A stretch of DNA of 14,128 nucleotides from Alistipes sp. (GTDB lineage: Bacteria > Bacteroidota > Bacteroidia > Bacteroidales > Rikenellaceae), in the NCBI GenBank assembly GCA_022511355.1, contig JAFLRS010000035.1:1-14128 (forward strand). Reading direction: 5' to 3'. How positions within the stretch are numbered: position 1 is the first letter of the stretch; every line of letters begins with the position of its first letter. Under the pieces are notes generated by a model. The model had not been told where the DNA came from and did no database searches. It saw nothing but the letters and a program-made list of their open reading frames with translations. This document shows, one piece after another, positions 1 through 6,810 of the stretch. A program made the position numbers and the translations under genes.

Positions 1-13
1 ACGCCAAACCGAG

Positions 14-39
14 GGCAAAGAGTGCTTGCACTTTTTGCC
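14..39. repeat. Imperfect palindrome at the left edge; no gene seen in 1-138
   Basis: Two 12-base arms (14-25 and 28-39) pair around a TT, with a single G.T wobble; the core at 21-32 is a perfect palindrome. No T-run follows on either strand, so this is not a standard terminator. The frames here are short: one runs open from the edge to a TAA at 67-69, another to a TAG at 99-101. Either could be the tail of a gene outside the window, but neither resembles a protein I recognise. Positions 40-138 show nothing further. A dispersed intergenic repeat is the likeliest reading, but this cannot be shown from one copy. Confidence 0.45.
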
Positions 40-138
40 GAGGTGCGAAGGAGGAGAACCGAAGGTTAAAGATCTGGTGGCATAGGGCAGTCAGTATGTA
101 GTTCGCGTAACGGCACACAATCGCGTATACTCTAACAG

Positions 139-240
139 ATCCTTCGACTACGCTATCGCTCCGCTCAGGATGACAAAGGAGGGAGCCGTTTCGCTCAGGA
201 TGACAAGGGTATGTTTTTCGTTCCGCCCGAGATGACACGG
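139..240. repeat. Three degenerate copies of a CGCTCAGGATGACA-like repeat
   Basis: A unit close to CGCTCAGGATGACAAAGG occurs at 162-179, again at 192-209 (one base different), and in decayed form at 224-240. The copies start 30 and 32 bases apart. The first copy is preceded by ATCCTTCGA at 139-147, whose ATCCT can pair with AGGAT at 167-171, giving a hairpin-forming element. On the minus strand each unit begins TGTCATC. The array lies in the 3' flank of rfbB, before any recognisable terminator of the rfb operon. Related sequences are, from memory, common dispersed repeats in several bacterial groups; copy number in this genome cannot be judged here. Confidence 0.6.
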
Positions 241-281
241 GGATGGACGTTTTCGCGTTCGTCCCGTTCGAGTCCGAACCG

Positions 282-1340
282 CTATCGTTTCAGATACATC
301 TCTTCGTAATATTTCTCGTAATCGCCCGAGGTGATGTTGTCGAGCCACTGTTGATTGTCGAGATACCAGCGGACGGTCTTTTCGATTCCCTCCTCGAATT
401 GCAATGAGGGCTGCCATCCGAGTTCGTCCCTGAGTTTCGAAGCGTCGATTGCATAGCGCAGGTCATGTCCTTCGCGGTCGGTGACGTAGGTTATAAGCTC
501 TTCGGAAAAGCCTTCGGGGTTGCCCATTATTCTGTCGGCGCATCGTATTATTACCTTTATGAGGTCGATATTGCGCCATTCGTTGAATCCGCCTATGTTG
601 TAGGTTTCGGCGGCCTTGCCGTTGTGGAATATGGTGTCGATTGCGCGTGCATGGTCTTCGACGTAGAGCCAGTCGCGCACATTTTTGCCCCGGCCGTAGA
701 CGGGCAGCGGTCTGCGGTTGCGTATATTGTTGATAAAGAGCGGAATCAGTTTTTCGGGGAACTGATAAGGTCCGTAATTGTTCGAGCAGTTGGTGACGAT
801 GACGGGCATTCCGTAGGTGTTGTGATAAGCCCGCACGAAGTGGTCCGACGAGGCTTTCGATGCCGAGTATGGCGAATGCGGAGCATATTTGGTCTCTTCG
901 GTGAACATCGAGCCGTCGAAAGGCAGAGCGCCGTAGACCTCGTCGGTCGAAATGTGGTAGAAGAGTTTGCCGTCGTAATTGCCGCTCCAGCGGTGTTTGG
1001 CTGCTTCGAGCAGTGTGAGCGTACCCATTACATTGGTACGGGCGAAGGTAAGCGGCTCTTTTATCGAGCGGTCCACATGGCTTTCGGCCGCGAGGTGAAT
1101 CACGCCGTCGATGTCGTATTTTTCGAAAATTCCGTTCACGGTTTCGCCGTCGCAGATGTCGCCCTTTTCGAAACGATAGTTGGGAGCAAGTTCCACATCC
1201 TTGAGATTGGCCAGATTACCGGCGTAGGTGAGTTTGTCGAGATTGACGACAAGATAATCGGGATATTTGGTCACGAAGAGTCTGACCACGTGCGAGCCGA
1301 TAAATCCGGCGCCTCCGGTTATAAGGATTCTGCGTTTCAT
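282..1340 (-). CDS. rfbB: dTDP-glucose 4,6-dehydratase (RfbB/RmlB)
   Basis: Second step of dTDP-L-rhamnose synthesis: converts dTDP-glucose to dTDP-4-keto-6-deoxyglucose in the cytoplasm using bound NAD. The 352-residue product has the normal family length. It shows an extended-SDR Rossmann motif GGAGFIGS at residues 9-16, the dehydratase signature STDEVYG at 131-137 with the catalytic Asp-Glu pair, and the Tyr-x-x-x-Lys pair at Y158 and K162. The open frame runs further upstream, but that part lies inside rfbD; the ATG at 1340 gives the canonical MKRRILITGG start. This ATG overlaps the TGA of rfbD by four bases (ATGA), so translation is probably coupled. It is the last gene of the rfbA-C-D-B operon, and no clear terminator follows. 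Confidence 0.97.
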   Translation of the reverse strand: MKRRILITGGAGFIGSHVVRLFVTKYPDYLVVNLDKLTYAGNLANLKDVELAPNYRFEKGDICDGETVNGIFEKYDIDGVIHLAAESHVDRSIKEPLTFARTNVMGTLTLLEAAKHRWSGNYDGKLFYHISTDEVYGALPFDGSMFTEETKYAPHSPYSASKASSDHFVRAYHNTYGMPVIVTNCSNNYGPYQFPEKLIPLFINNIRNRRPLPVYGRGKNVRDWLYVEDHARAIDTIFHNGKAAETYNIGGFNEWRNIDLIKVIIRCADRIMGNPEGFSEELITYVTDREGHDLRYAIDASKLRDELGWQPSLQFEEGIEKTVRWYLDNQQWLDNITSGDYEKYYEEMYLKR

Positions 1341-2209
1341 ATCGAATCGTTGTTTATTCTGTTTATGCAGCGCCGCACGGACTCCCTCCAATGGGGTATT
1401 GCTGCTCCGAATGTGCGTTTGTATTTGCTGTTGTCGAGTACCGAGTATGCGGGTCGTTTCGCTTTTGAGGGGAACTCTTCCGTGCGGCAAGGAGTGATTT
1501 TGCACCCGTTGTTGCCGGCTTCGGCGGCTATTGCGCAGGCGAAATCGTACCACGAGCATTCGCCTTCGCCGGTGAAATGATATACTCCTTGATTGATTCG
1601 GAGCGAGTCGCTCTCTGCTATGTCGAAAACGGCCTGTGCGAGGTCGGCTGCATAGGTCGGGCATCCGAACTGGTCCGAAACCACATTCACTGACTCTTTT
1701 TCGGCGGTAAGGCGGAGCATGGTTTTCAAAAAGTTGCGTCCGAATCCGGAATAGAGCCACGCCGTGCGCAGAATGATGTAACGGCACCCCGACCCGATGA
1801 TTGCCTGTTCGCCTGCGAGTTTGGTGCGGCCGTAGGCATTCAGCGGGGCTGCGGGCATATCTTCGGTGTAGGGTGTGCGGCTGTTGCCGTCGAATATGTA
1901 GTCGGTGGAGATATGAATCAAAAGCGCATCGGCGAGTTTCGCCGCCTGTGCGAGATTTTCAGCTGCCGTGCAGTTTATTCCGTATGCGGTCTGTTCGTCA
2001 TCTTCGGCGTGTTCCACATCGGTGTAGGCGGCGCAATTTATTATTACGTCGGGTCGGCACTCCGTAACGAAGCTCTTCACGGCATCGGCATCGGTTATGT
2101 CGAGTCGGGCGATGTCGGTGAATATGAAGTTGTTTGCAGAGTTCTCCGCAAGGATTCGCAGCTCGCTGCCGAGCTGACCGTCGGCTCCGGTTGTCAGGAT
2201 GTTAAGCAT
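1337..2209 (-). CDS. rfbD: dTDP-4-dehydrorhamnose reductase (RfbD/RmlD)
   Basis: Last step of dTDP-L-rhamnose synthesis: NAD(P)H-dependent reduction of dTDP-4-keto-rhamnose. The 290-residue protein has the family length and motifs: GADGQLG at residues 8-14 for nucleotide binding, STDYIFDG at 101-108, the catalytic YGRTK at 126-130, RTAWLY at 148-153, and the RmlD-type KRPAYSVLDNSK near 251-262. The ATG at 2209 is chosen because it gives MLNILTTGADG. A longer open frame upstream lies inside rfbC and has no homology-like content. The gene overlaps rfbC by eight bases and rfbB by four, typical of a coupled operon. Identification is secure; only the exact start is an inference. Confidence 0.96.
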   Translation of the reverse strand: MLNILTTGADGQLGSELRILAENSANNFIFTDIARLDITDADAVKSFVTECRPDVIINCAAYTDVEHAEDDEQTAYGINCTAAENLAQAAKLADALLIHISTDYIFDGNSRTPYTEDMPAAPLNAYGRTKLAGEQAIIGSGCRYIILRTAWLYSGFGRNFLKTMLRLTAEKESVNVVSDQFGCPTYAADLAQAVFDIAESDSLRINQGVYHFTGEGECSWYDFACAIAAEAGNNGCKITPCRTEEFPSKAKRPAYSVLDNSKYKRTFGAAIPHWRESVRRCINRINNDSI

Positions 2210-2774
2210 AATAATCCGTTGAGTAGTCGAACAGCTCCTCCGCCTCGCCGAGAAGAGGGTTGTGCCGGTCCTTTTCCGACAGCAGAATGTCATGAACAGG
2301 GATTCTCCAGTCTATGGCTGTCTGCGGGTCGTTCCATGCGATTGCGCCTTCGCTTTCGGGGGTATAGGGATAGTCGCATTTGTACTGAAACAGCGCGGTT
2401 TCGGAGAGTACGGAGAATCCGTGGGCGAATCCGCGCGGAATGAACAGCTGCCGTTTGTTTTCGGCGGAGAGTTCCGTTGCCACATGACGGCCGAAGGTGG
2501 GGGAACCGCGCCGGATGTCTACGGCGATGTCGAGTACGCGTCCTTCTATTACCCTCACGAGTTTCGACTGGGCATGAACGCCTTTCTGGAAGTGAAGACC
2601 GCGCACCACGCCGTAATGCGAACGCGATTCGTTGTCCTGAACGAATCTTACGGGCCTTATTTTTTCGTCGAATTCGCGCTGCGAATAGCTTTCGAAGAAG
2701 TACCCGCGACTGTCGCCGAAGATTTCAGGCTCTATTATCACTACGCCGTCGATGTCGGTTTTAATTATCTTCAC
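2202..2774 (-). CDS. rfbC: dTDP-4-dehydrorhamnose 3,5-epimerase (RfbC/RmlC), GTG start
   Basis: Third enzyme of the pathway: epimerises C3 and C5 of dTDP-4-keto-6-deoxyglucose. The 190-residue cupin-fold protein matches the family length and carries FGDSRGYFFESY at residues 19-30, RGLHFQ with the catalytic histidine at H61, a tyrosine-rich stretch at 131-137 (YKCDYPY) and the late aspartate in SEKDRHNPLL near 166-175. The start codon is GTG at 2774, giving MKIIKTDIDG, which fits the usual N-terminus; no ATG lies nearby in frame. This start sits 14 bases inside the end of rfbA, so initiation by ribosomes finishing rfbA is likely. The 3' end overlaps the start of rfbD by eight bases. Confidence 0.95.
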   Translation of the reverse strand: MKIIKTDIDGVVIIEPEIFGDSRGYFFESYSQREFDEKIRPVRFVQDNESRSHYGVVRGLHFQKGVHAQSKLVRVIEGRVLDIAVDIRRGSPTFGRHVATELSAENKRQLFIPRGFAHGFSVLSETALFQYKCDYPYTPESEGAIAWNDPQTAIDWRIPVHDILLSEKDRHNPLLGEAEELFDYSTDYYA

Positions 2775-3666
2775 TTGTCTTGTTTCTTTTGAGTTCGTCG
2801 ATAACCTTCAGCAGATATTGTCCGTACTGATTGTTGAGCATGGGTCGGGCCAGTTCCCGCATTTTCTCTTCGGTAATCCAGCCTTTGCGGTAGGCGATAC
2901 CTTCGAGACAGGCGATTTTGAGTCCCTGACGCTTCTCCATCACCTCCACGAATATCGAGGCCTCCGACAGAGAGTCGTGAGTGCCGGTGTCGAGCCATGC
3001 GAAGCCGTTTTCGATGGTCTGAACCTTCAGTTCGCCGTCGTTGAGAAACTCCTGATTTACGGATGTTATCTCAAGTTCGTTGCGTTCCGAGGGTTTGATG
3101 CGTTTGGCTATATCCACGACCTTGTTGGGGTAGAAGTAAAGCCCCACTACGGCATAGTTCGATTTCGGATTTTCGGGTTTTTCCTCTATCGACAGACAGT
3201 TTCCCTGCCGGTCGAATTCCGCCACGCCGTAACGTTCGGGATTGTTTACCCAATATCCGAATATGGTGGCTTTGCGTTCGTTTTCGGCTGTGTTCACTGC
3301 GTCGTGGAGCATACGTTCGAGTCCTGCGCCCTGAAAGAGGTTGTCTCCGAGGATAAGACACACGGAGTCATCTCCTATGAACTCTTCTCCGATAATGAAT
3401 GCCTGTGCGAGGCCGTCGGGCGAGGGTTGCTCCGCGTATCGGAAACTTACGCCGAAGTCGCTGCCGTCACCGAGCAGACGTCGGAATGCCGGCAGGTCTA
3501 CGGGGGTCGATATGATAAGAATATCGCGGATGCCTGCCTGCATAAGCACCGAAATCGGATAATATATCATCGGTTTGTCATATACCGGCAGCAGTTGTTT
3601 GCTGACTCCTTTGGTTATGGGGTAGAGCCGCGTTCCGCTTCCTCCGGCAAGCACGATTCCTTTCAT
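2761..3666 (-). CDS. rfbA: Glucose-1-phosphate thymidylyltransferase (RfbA/RmlA)
   Basis: First step of dTDP-L-rhamnose synthesis: glucose-1-phosphate plus dTTP gives dTDP-glucose and pyrophosphate. The 301-residue protein begins MKGIVLAGGSGTRLYPITKG, the sugar nucleotidyltransferase signature. It continues with the metal-binding GDN at residues 107-109, EEKP at 161-164 and GFAWLDTGTH at 221-230, all typical of RmlA. The frame can be extended three codons to a TTG, but the ATG at 3666 gives the canonical start. It is the first gene of the rfb operon, about 25 bases downstream of the predicted transcription start. Length and motifs are normal. Confidence 0.97.
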   Translation of the reverse strand: MKGIVLAGGSGTRLYPITKGVSKQLLPVYDKPMIYYPISVLMQAGIRDILIISTPVDLPAFRRLLGDGSDFGVSFRYAEQPSPDGLAQAFIIGEEFIGDDSVCLILGDNLFQGAGLERMLHDAVNTAENERKATIFGYWVNNPERYGVAEFDRQGNCLSIEEKPENPKSNYAVVGLYFYPNKVVDIAKRIKPSERNELEITSVNQEFLNDGELKVQTIENGFAWLDTGTHDSLSEASIFVEVMEKRQGLKIACLEGIAYRKGWITEEKMRELARPMLNNQYGQYLLKVIDELKRNKTSEDN

Positions 3667-3689
3667 GTTTAGCAATTTTTACCGTCCGT

Positions 3690-3720
3690 AATATCGCCAA
3701 AGATAGGGAAAATATCGCCA
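3690..3720. promoter_or_regulatory. 10-base direct repeat, candidate operator between rfbA and the sulfatase gene
   Basis: AATATCGCCA occurs at 3690-3699 and again at 3711-3720, 21 bases apart start to start, i.e. two helical turns. The left copy overlaps the -7 box and probable start site of the rfb promoter; the right copy lies in that promoter's spacer and where a -33 element of the opposite promoter would be expected. This placement fits a regulator binding two copies on the same DNA face. No regulator gene lies in the window, so function is inferred only. Confidence 0.4.
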
Positions 3721-3728
3721 TTTTCAAA
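3698..3728 (-). promoter_or_regulatory. Promoter of the rfb operon
   Basis: On the minus strand a -33 TTTG (complement of 3725-3728) is followed after exactly 19 bases by TATCTTTG (complement of 3698-3705). This is a perfect match to the Bacteroidetes primary sigma consensus TTTG / TAnnTTTG. It predicts a transcript starting near 3690-3694 and a leader of about 25 bases before the rfbA ATG at 3666. Confidence 0.75.
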
Positions 3729-3737
3729 AAATATGCA

Positions 3738-3745
3738 TATCTTTG
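3738..3745 (+). promoter_or_regulatory. Candidate -7 box of the sulfatase promoter, weak -33
   Basis: TATCTTTG matches the Bacteroidetes -7 consensus exactly, with the sulfatase ATG 18-24 bases downstream. No TTTG lies at the usual 19-21 base distance; the nearest similar run is TTTTC at 3721-3725. A perfect palindrome ATATGCATAT (3731-3740) overlaps the left end of the box. The poor -33 suggests weak or activator-dependent transcription, which is inference. Confidence 0.5.
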
Positions 3746-3762
3746 TGGTAAACAAACCTGAA

Positions 3763-5322
3763 ATGATTATGGACAAGTACAAACTCTCATTCGGAATGGC
3801 CTCGCTCGGAGCATTGTGTGCCACCTCATGCAATACCACGACGGCCGCATTGGGCAAGGACGGCAAGTCGCCCAATATCATATTCATCATGTGCGACGAC
3901 ATGGGCTACGGCGATTTGGGCTGCTACGGACAGCCTTATATCGAAACGCCCTGCATCGACTCTCTCGCCGCTCACGGAATGCGTTTCACGCAGGCCTATG
4001 CAGGCAGCCCCGTGAGCGCTCCTTCGCGCGCTTCGCTCATGACCGGTCAGCATACCGGCCATACCTCAGTGCGCGGCAACAAAGAGTACTGGCGCAATGC
4101 CGATATCGTTATGTACGGCAACAACAAAGATTTCGCGGTGGTAGGTCAGCACCCATACGACCCCGAACACATCATCATCCCCGAACTGCTCAAGGATAAC
4201 GGTTATACCACCGGCGTATTCGGAAAGTGGGCCGGCGGATATGAGGGTTCGGTCTCGACCCCCGACAAACGCGGAGTCGATAATTTCTACGGTTATATCT
4301 GTCAGTTCCAGGCTCACCTCTACTATCCCAACTTCCTGAACCGTTACGACCCGTCGCTGGGCGACACCGAAGTGGTTCGCGTCACGCTCGAGGATAATAT
4401 CGATTATCCCATGTATGGCGAGGATTACCGTTTGCGACCGCAGTATTCGGCGCAGATGATTCACGAGAAGGCTCTCGAATGGATAGATTCGCAGGACGGT
4501 TCGCAGCCGTTTGCGGCATTCCTGACCTATACGCTGCCTCATGCGGAGCTTTACCAGCCCGATGACGAGATTCTCAACTACTACAAAGAGAAGTTCCCCG
4601 AAGACAAAGACTGGGGCGGACAGGAGTTTTCGCGTTACAATGCCACCACTCATGTTCATGCGCAGTTTGCCGGCATGATTACCCGTCTCGACTCGTATGT
4701 GGGCGAGATTATGGAGAAATTGCGCGAAAAGGGTCTCGACGACAACACCATAGTGGTATTCACGAGCGACAACGGCCCGCATGAAGAGGGCGGTGCCGAT
4801 CCTACATTCTTCGGTCGCGACGGAAAGCTTCGCGGACTGAAGCGTCAGTGCTACGAAGGCGGCATCCGCATTCCGTTCATCGTATACTGGAAGGGTCATG
4901 TCGCAGAGGGCGTGGAGAATGAACATCAGCTTGCATTCTACGACGTTATGCCCACATTCGCCGAGATTGTAGGCGTAAAGAATCTGCAAAAGCAGTACGG
5001 CAGCAAAACGACGGCCGAACCCGACTGTTTCGACGGAATCTCTTTCCTGCCGACGCTGCTGGGCAATGATAAGAAGCAGAAAGAGCACGATTTCCTCTAT
5101 TGGGAGTTCCACGAGACCGACCAGATAGGCGTTCGCGTCGGCGATTGGAAGATGGTCGTAGTGAAGGGTGTTCCGCGTCTATACAACCTTGCAGACGATA
5201 TCCGCGAGTTGAATGATATTGCTGCCGAGCATCCCGAAGTGGTTAAGCAGATGGTTGAAATCATTCATCGCGAGCATCGTCCCAATGAGTATTTCAAGGT
5301 GACTCTGCCCGAGAATATTTAG
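3763..5322 (+). CDS. Serine-type (S1 family) sulfatase, probable lipoprotein
   Basis: Arylsulfatase-like alkaline-phosphatase-fold hydrolase that would cleave sulfate esters; the substrate is not evident. The 519-residue product starts with a signal peptide ending ALCATSC (Cys23), a relaxed lipobox suggesting a lipoprotein. Metal ligands appear in MCDDMGYGD (D45, D46). The formylglycine motif is SAPSR at 85-89, the serine form matured by an anaerobic sulfatase-maturing enzyme, whose gene is not in the window. SDNGPH is at 335-340, LPH at 258-260 and YEGGIRIP follows. The GKW motif (154-156) continues AGG where many sulfatases have HxG, so the usual histidine is missing. The frame opens upstream at 3733, but that would put the -7 box inside the gene; ATG 3769 is an alternative start. 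A hairpin terminator follows the stop. Confidence 0.93.
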   Translation: MIMDKYKLSFGMASLGALCATSCNTTTAALGKDGKSPNIIFIMCDDMGYGDLGCYGQPYIETPCIDSLAAHGMRFTQAYAGSPVSAPSRASLMTGQHTGHTSVRGNKEYWRNADIVMYGNNKDFAVVGQHPYDPEHIIIPELLKDNGYTTGVFGKWAGGYEGSVSTPDKRGVDNFYGYICQFQAHLYYPNFLNRYDPSLGDTEVVRVTLEDNIDYPMYGEDYRLRPQYSAQMIHEKALEWIDSQDGSQPFAAFLTYTLPHAELYQPDDEILNYYKEKFPEDKDWGGQEFSRYNATTHVHAQFAGMITRLDSYVGEIMEKLREKGLDDNTIVVFTSDNGPHEEGGADPTFFGRDGKLRGLKRQCYEGGIRIPFIVYWKGHVAEGVENEHQLAFYDVMPTFAEIVGVKNLQKQYGSKTTAEPDCFDGISFLPTLLGNDKKQKEHDFLYWEFHETDQIGVRVGDWKMVVVKGVPRLYNLADDIRELNDIAAEHPEVVKQMVEIIHREHRPNEYFKVTLPENI

Positions 5323-5341
5323 TGAGCGGCCCACGCAAAAG

Positions 5342-5375
5342 AATAAGGGTATCGGCATTAGCCGATACCCTTATT
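5342..5375. terminator. Bidirectional terminator between the sulfatase and MFS genes
   Basis: A perfect 15-bp stem (AATAAGGGTATCGGC at 5342-5356 and its complement at 5361-5375) with a four-base loop ATTA. It lies 20 bases after the sulfatase stop and 20 bases beyond the stop of the convergent MFS gene. The flanking A/T-rich ends give short U-rich tails in both directions, so it probably ends both transcripts. Confidence 0.8.
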
Positions 5376-5394
5376 TCTTGTCGGTCGCAGATAT

Positions 5395-6768
5395 TCAATC
5401 CTTGATGTTGGGTTCTTCGAGACCGTAGTGATTGCGTGCATCCTCGATTTTGAGCCACAGACCGAAGAGGAACGCCAGTACGCCGAACGATGCGAATACC
5501 ACCATAGGCAGTGTGTATGCGCCTTCGGTGAATACGAGAATCTTGCCTATGAGCAGAGGCACGAGGCAGAGACCTATGTTCTGAATCCAGAAAATCACGC
5601 AGTATGCGGAGCCGAGAACCTTTTCGTCGATAATCTTGGGAACCGAGGGCCACAGTGCGGCAGGAACCAACGAGAACGAGACTCCGAGTATTACGATAAT
5701 GGTAACTGCGAGCCACTTGTAGGGGAATACCGGCAGCAGGAAAGCGAAGCTCAGATGGCAGGCTGTCATTATGAGTGCGCCTACGAGCAGCATGGTTGCA
5801 CCTTTGCCGATGTGGTCGAGCATACCTCCGAGGAACGGAGTGAGGAGCATAGCCAGAATCGGGAAGCAGCTGAAGAGTCGTGCGGCCGTTTCGGCATCGG
5901 TTCCGAGCGTCACTTCGAGGAAGTTGGTGGCATAACGCTGGAAGGGGAAGATTGCCGAGTAGTAGAGTACGCAGAGCAGAGCCACGAGCCAGAACACTTT
6001 GCTCGTGAATATTTTACCGAGGTCGCTCAACTGGAACTCTTCGTCGCCCGATTTGTCCTCCGACAGCTCTCCTGCGGCAACCAGCTGACGGTCGAGCGTC
6101 TTGTCCATTACGGCGAATACGCTGTAACATATGAGGCCGATGATGAGCAATACGGTGCAGAATGCCACGGGGGCTACTATGGAGTTGTCGAACTGCTTCG
6201 AAACGAGGGGAGCGAGCCACATGACGGCGAATACTCCGAGTCGTGCGATAGCCATTTCGAGACCCATTGCCAGAGCCATTTCCTTTCCTTTGAACCACTT
6301 GGCGATAGCTTTCGAGACGGTTGTTCCGGCCATTTCGCATCCGCATCCGAAAATCATGAATCCGAGCGAAGCCATCTTTGCGCTTCCCGGAAGCTCCACC
6401 CACCAGCTGTTGAGCCATTCGCAGAGAGCCGTGGCCTGAAACCAGTCGCTGATGCCGATATACTTGATTAAGGCACCGGTCACCATCATCGACGCTGAAA
6501 GAACGCCTGTGAATCGAATGCCCATCTTGTCGAGGATGATGCCCGCAAAGATGAGGAAGAAGCAGAAGACGTTGAGGAAATACTCCGATGCGGCATAGGT
6601 TCCGAATGCTCCGCTGTCCCAGCCGCGCGAGCTTTCGAGCAGCGATTTGAGCGGCGACATCACGTCCACGAACATGTAGCCGAAGAACATCATCAGAGCG
6701 ATGAGTACGAGGGCCGTCCAGCGTACCCATGCACTGTCATTCAGTTTTTTTGCAATAATTTCTGTCAT
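5395..6768 (-). CDS. Major facilitator superfamily transporter
   Basis: A 457-residue inner-membrane protein rich in hydrophobic segments, consistent with about 12 transmembrane helices in two halves joined by a charged cytoplasmic loop near residues 222-255. Helix 1 starts near residue 17. An MFS-like acidic/basic turn (ILDKMGIRF) at 78-86 follows helix 2, with the second-half equivalent GGMLDHIGKG at 314-323. The stretch SLVPAALWPSVPKI (366-379) followed by LGSAYC and IQNIGL resembles MFSD1-type carriers, which move dipeptides in animals; that is a recollection, and the substrate here is unknown. It is the last gene of the minus-strand group, 42 bases after the TPR gene with no promoter motif between, so it is probably co-transcribed and ends at the hairpin at 5342-5375. 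It converges on the sulfatase, which gives no firm functional link. Confidence 0.88.
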   Translation of the reverse strand: MTEIIAKKLNDSAWVRWTALVLIALMMFFGYMFVDVMSPLKSLLESSRGWDSGAFGTYAASEYFLNVFCFFLIFAGIILDKMGIRFTGVLSASMMVTGALIKYIGISDWFQATALCEWLNSWWVELPGSAKMASLGFMIFGCGCEMAGTTVSKAIAKWFKGKEMALAMGLEMAIARLGVFAVMWLAPLVSKQFDNSIVAPVAFCTVLLIIGLICYSVFAVMDKTLDRQLVAAGELSEDKSGDEEFQLSDLGKIFTSKVFWLVALLCVLYYSAIFPFQRYATNFLEVTLGTDAETAARLFSCFPILAMLLTPFLGGMLDHIGKGATMLLVGALIMTACHLSFAFLLPVFPYKWLAVTIIVILGVSFSLVPAALWPSVPKIIDEKVLGSAYCVIFWIQNIGLCLVPLLIGKILVFTEGAYTLPMVVFASFGVLAFLFGLWLKIEDARNHYGLEEPNIKD

Positions 6769-6810
6769 CGTTGTTTGAGTTTTTATGAGTTTTCATTTGT
6801 GAGTCCGTTG

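Noticed and set aside
139..240. CRISPR array
   Set aside because: The repeats are degenerate, only three, with spacers of about 12-14 bases, and no cas genes are present.
465..1580. Long plus-strand open frame of 371 codons opposite rfbB/rfbD
   Set aside because: It mirrors two securely identified genes; its composition is that of an antisense shadow and it has no recognisable motif or promoter.
3733..3762. Upstream ATG at 3733 as the sulfatase start
   Set aside because: It would place the -7 box inside the gene and add ten residues before a normal signal peptide.
4066..5112. Long minus-strand open frame opposite the sulfatase gene
   Set aside because: The sulfatase frame carries all expected motifs; the antisense frame has none and follows from the codon bias of the gene.
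5428..6471. Plus-strand open frame opposite the MFS gene
   Set aside because: Very rich in Glu, His and Cys, as expected from reading a membrane-protein gene backwards; no start signals.
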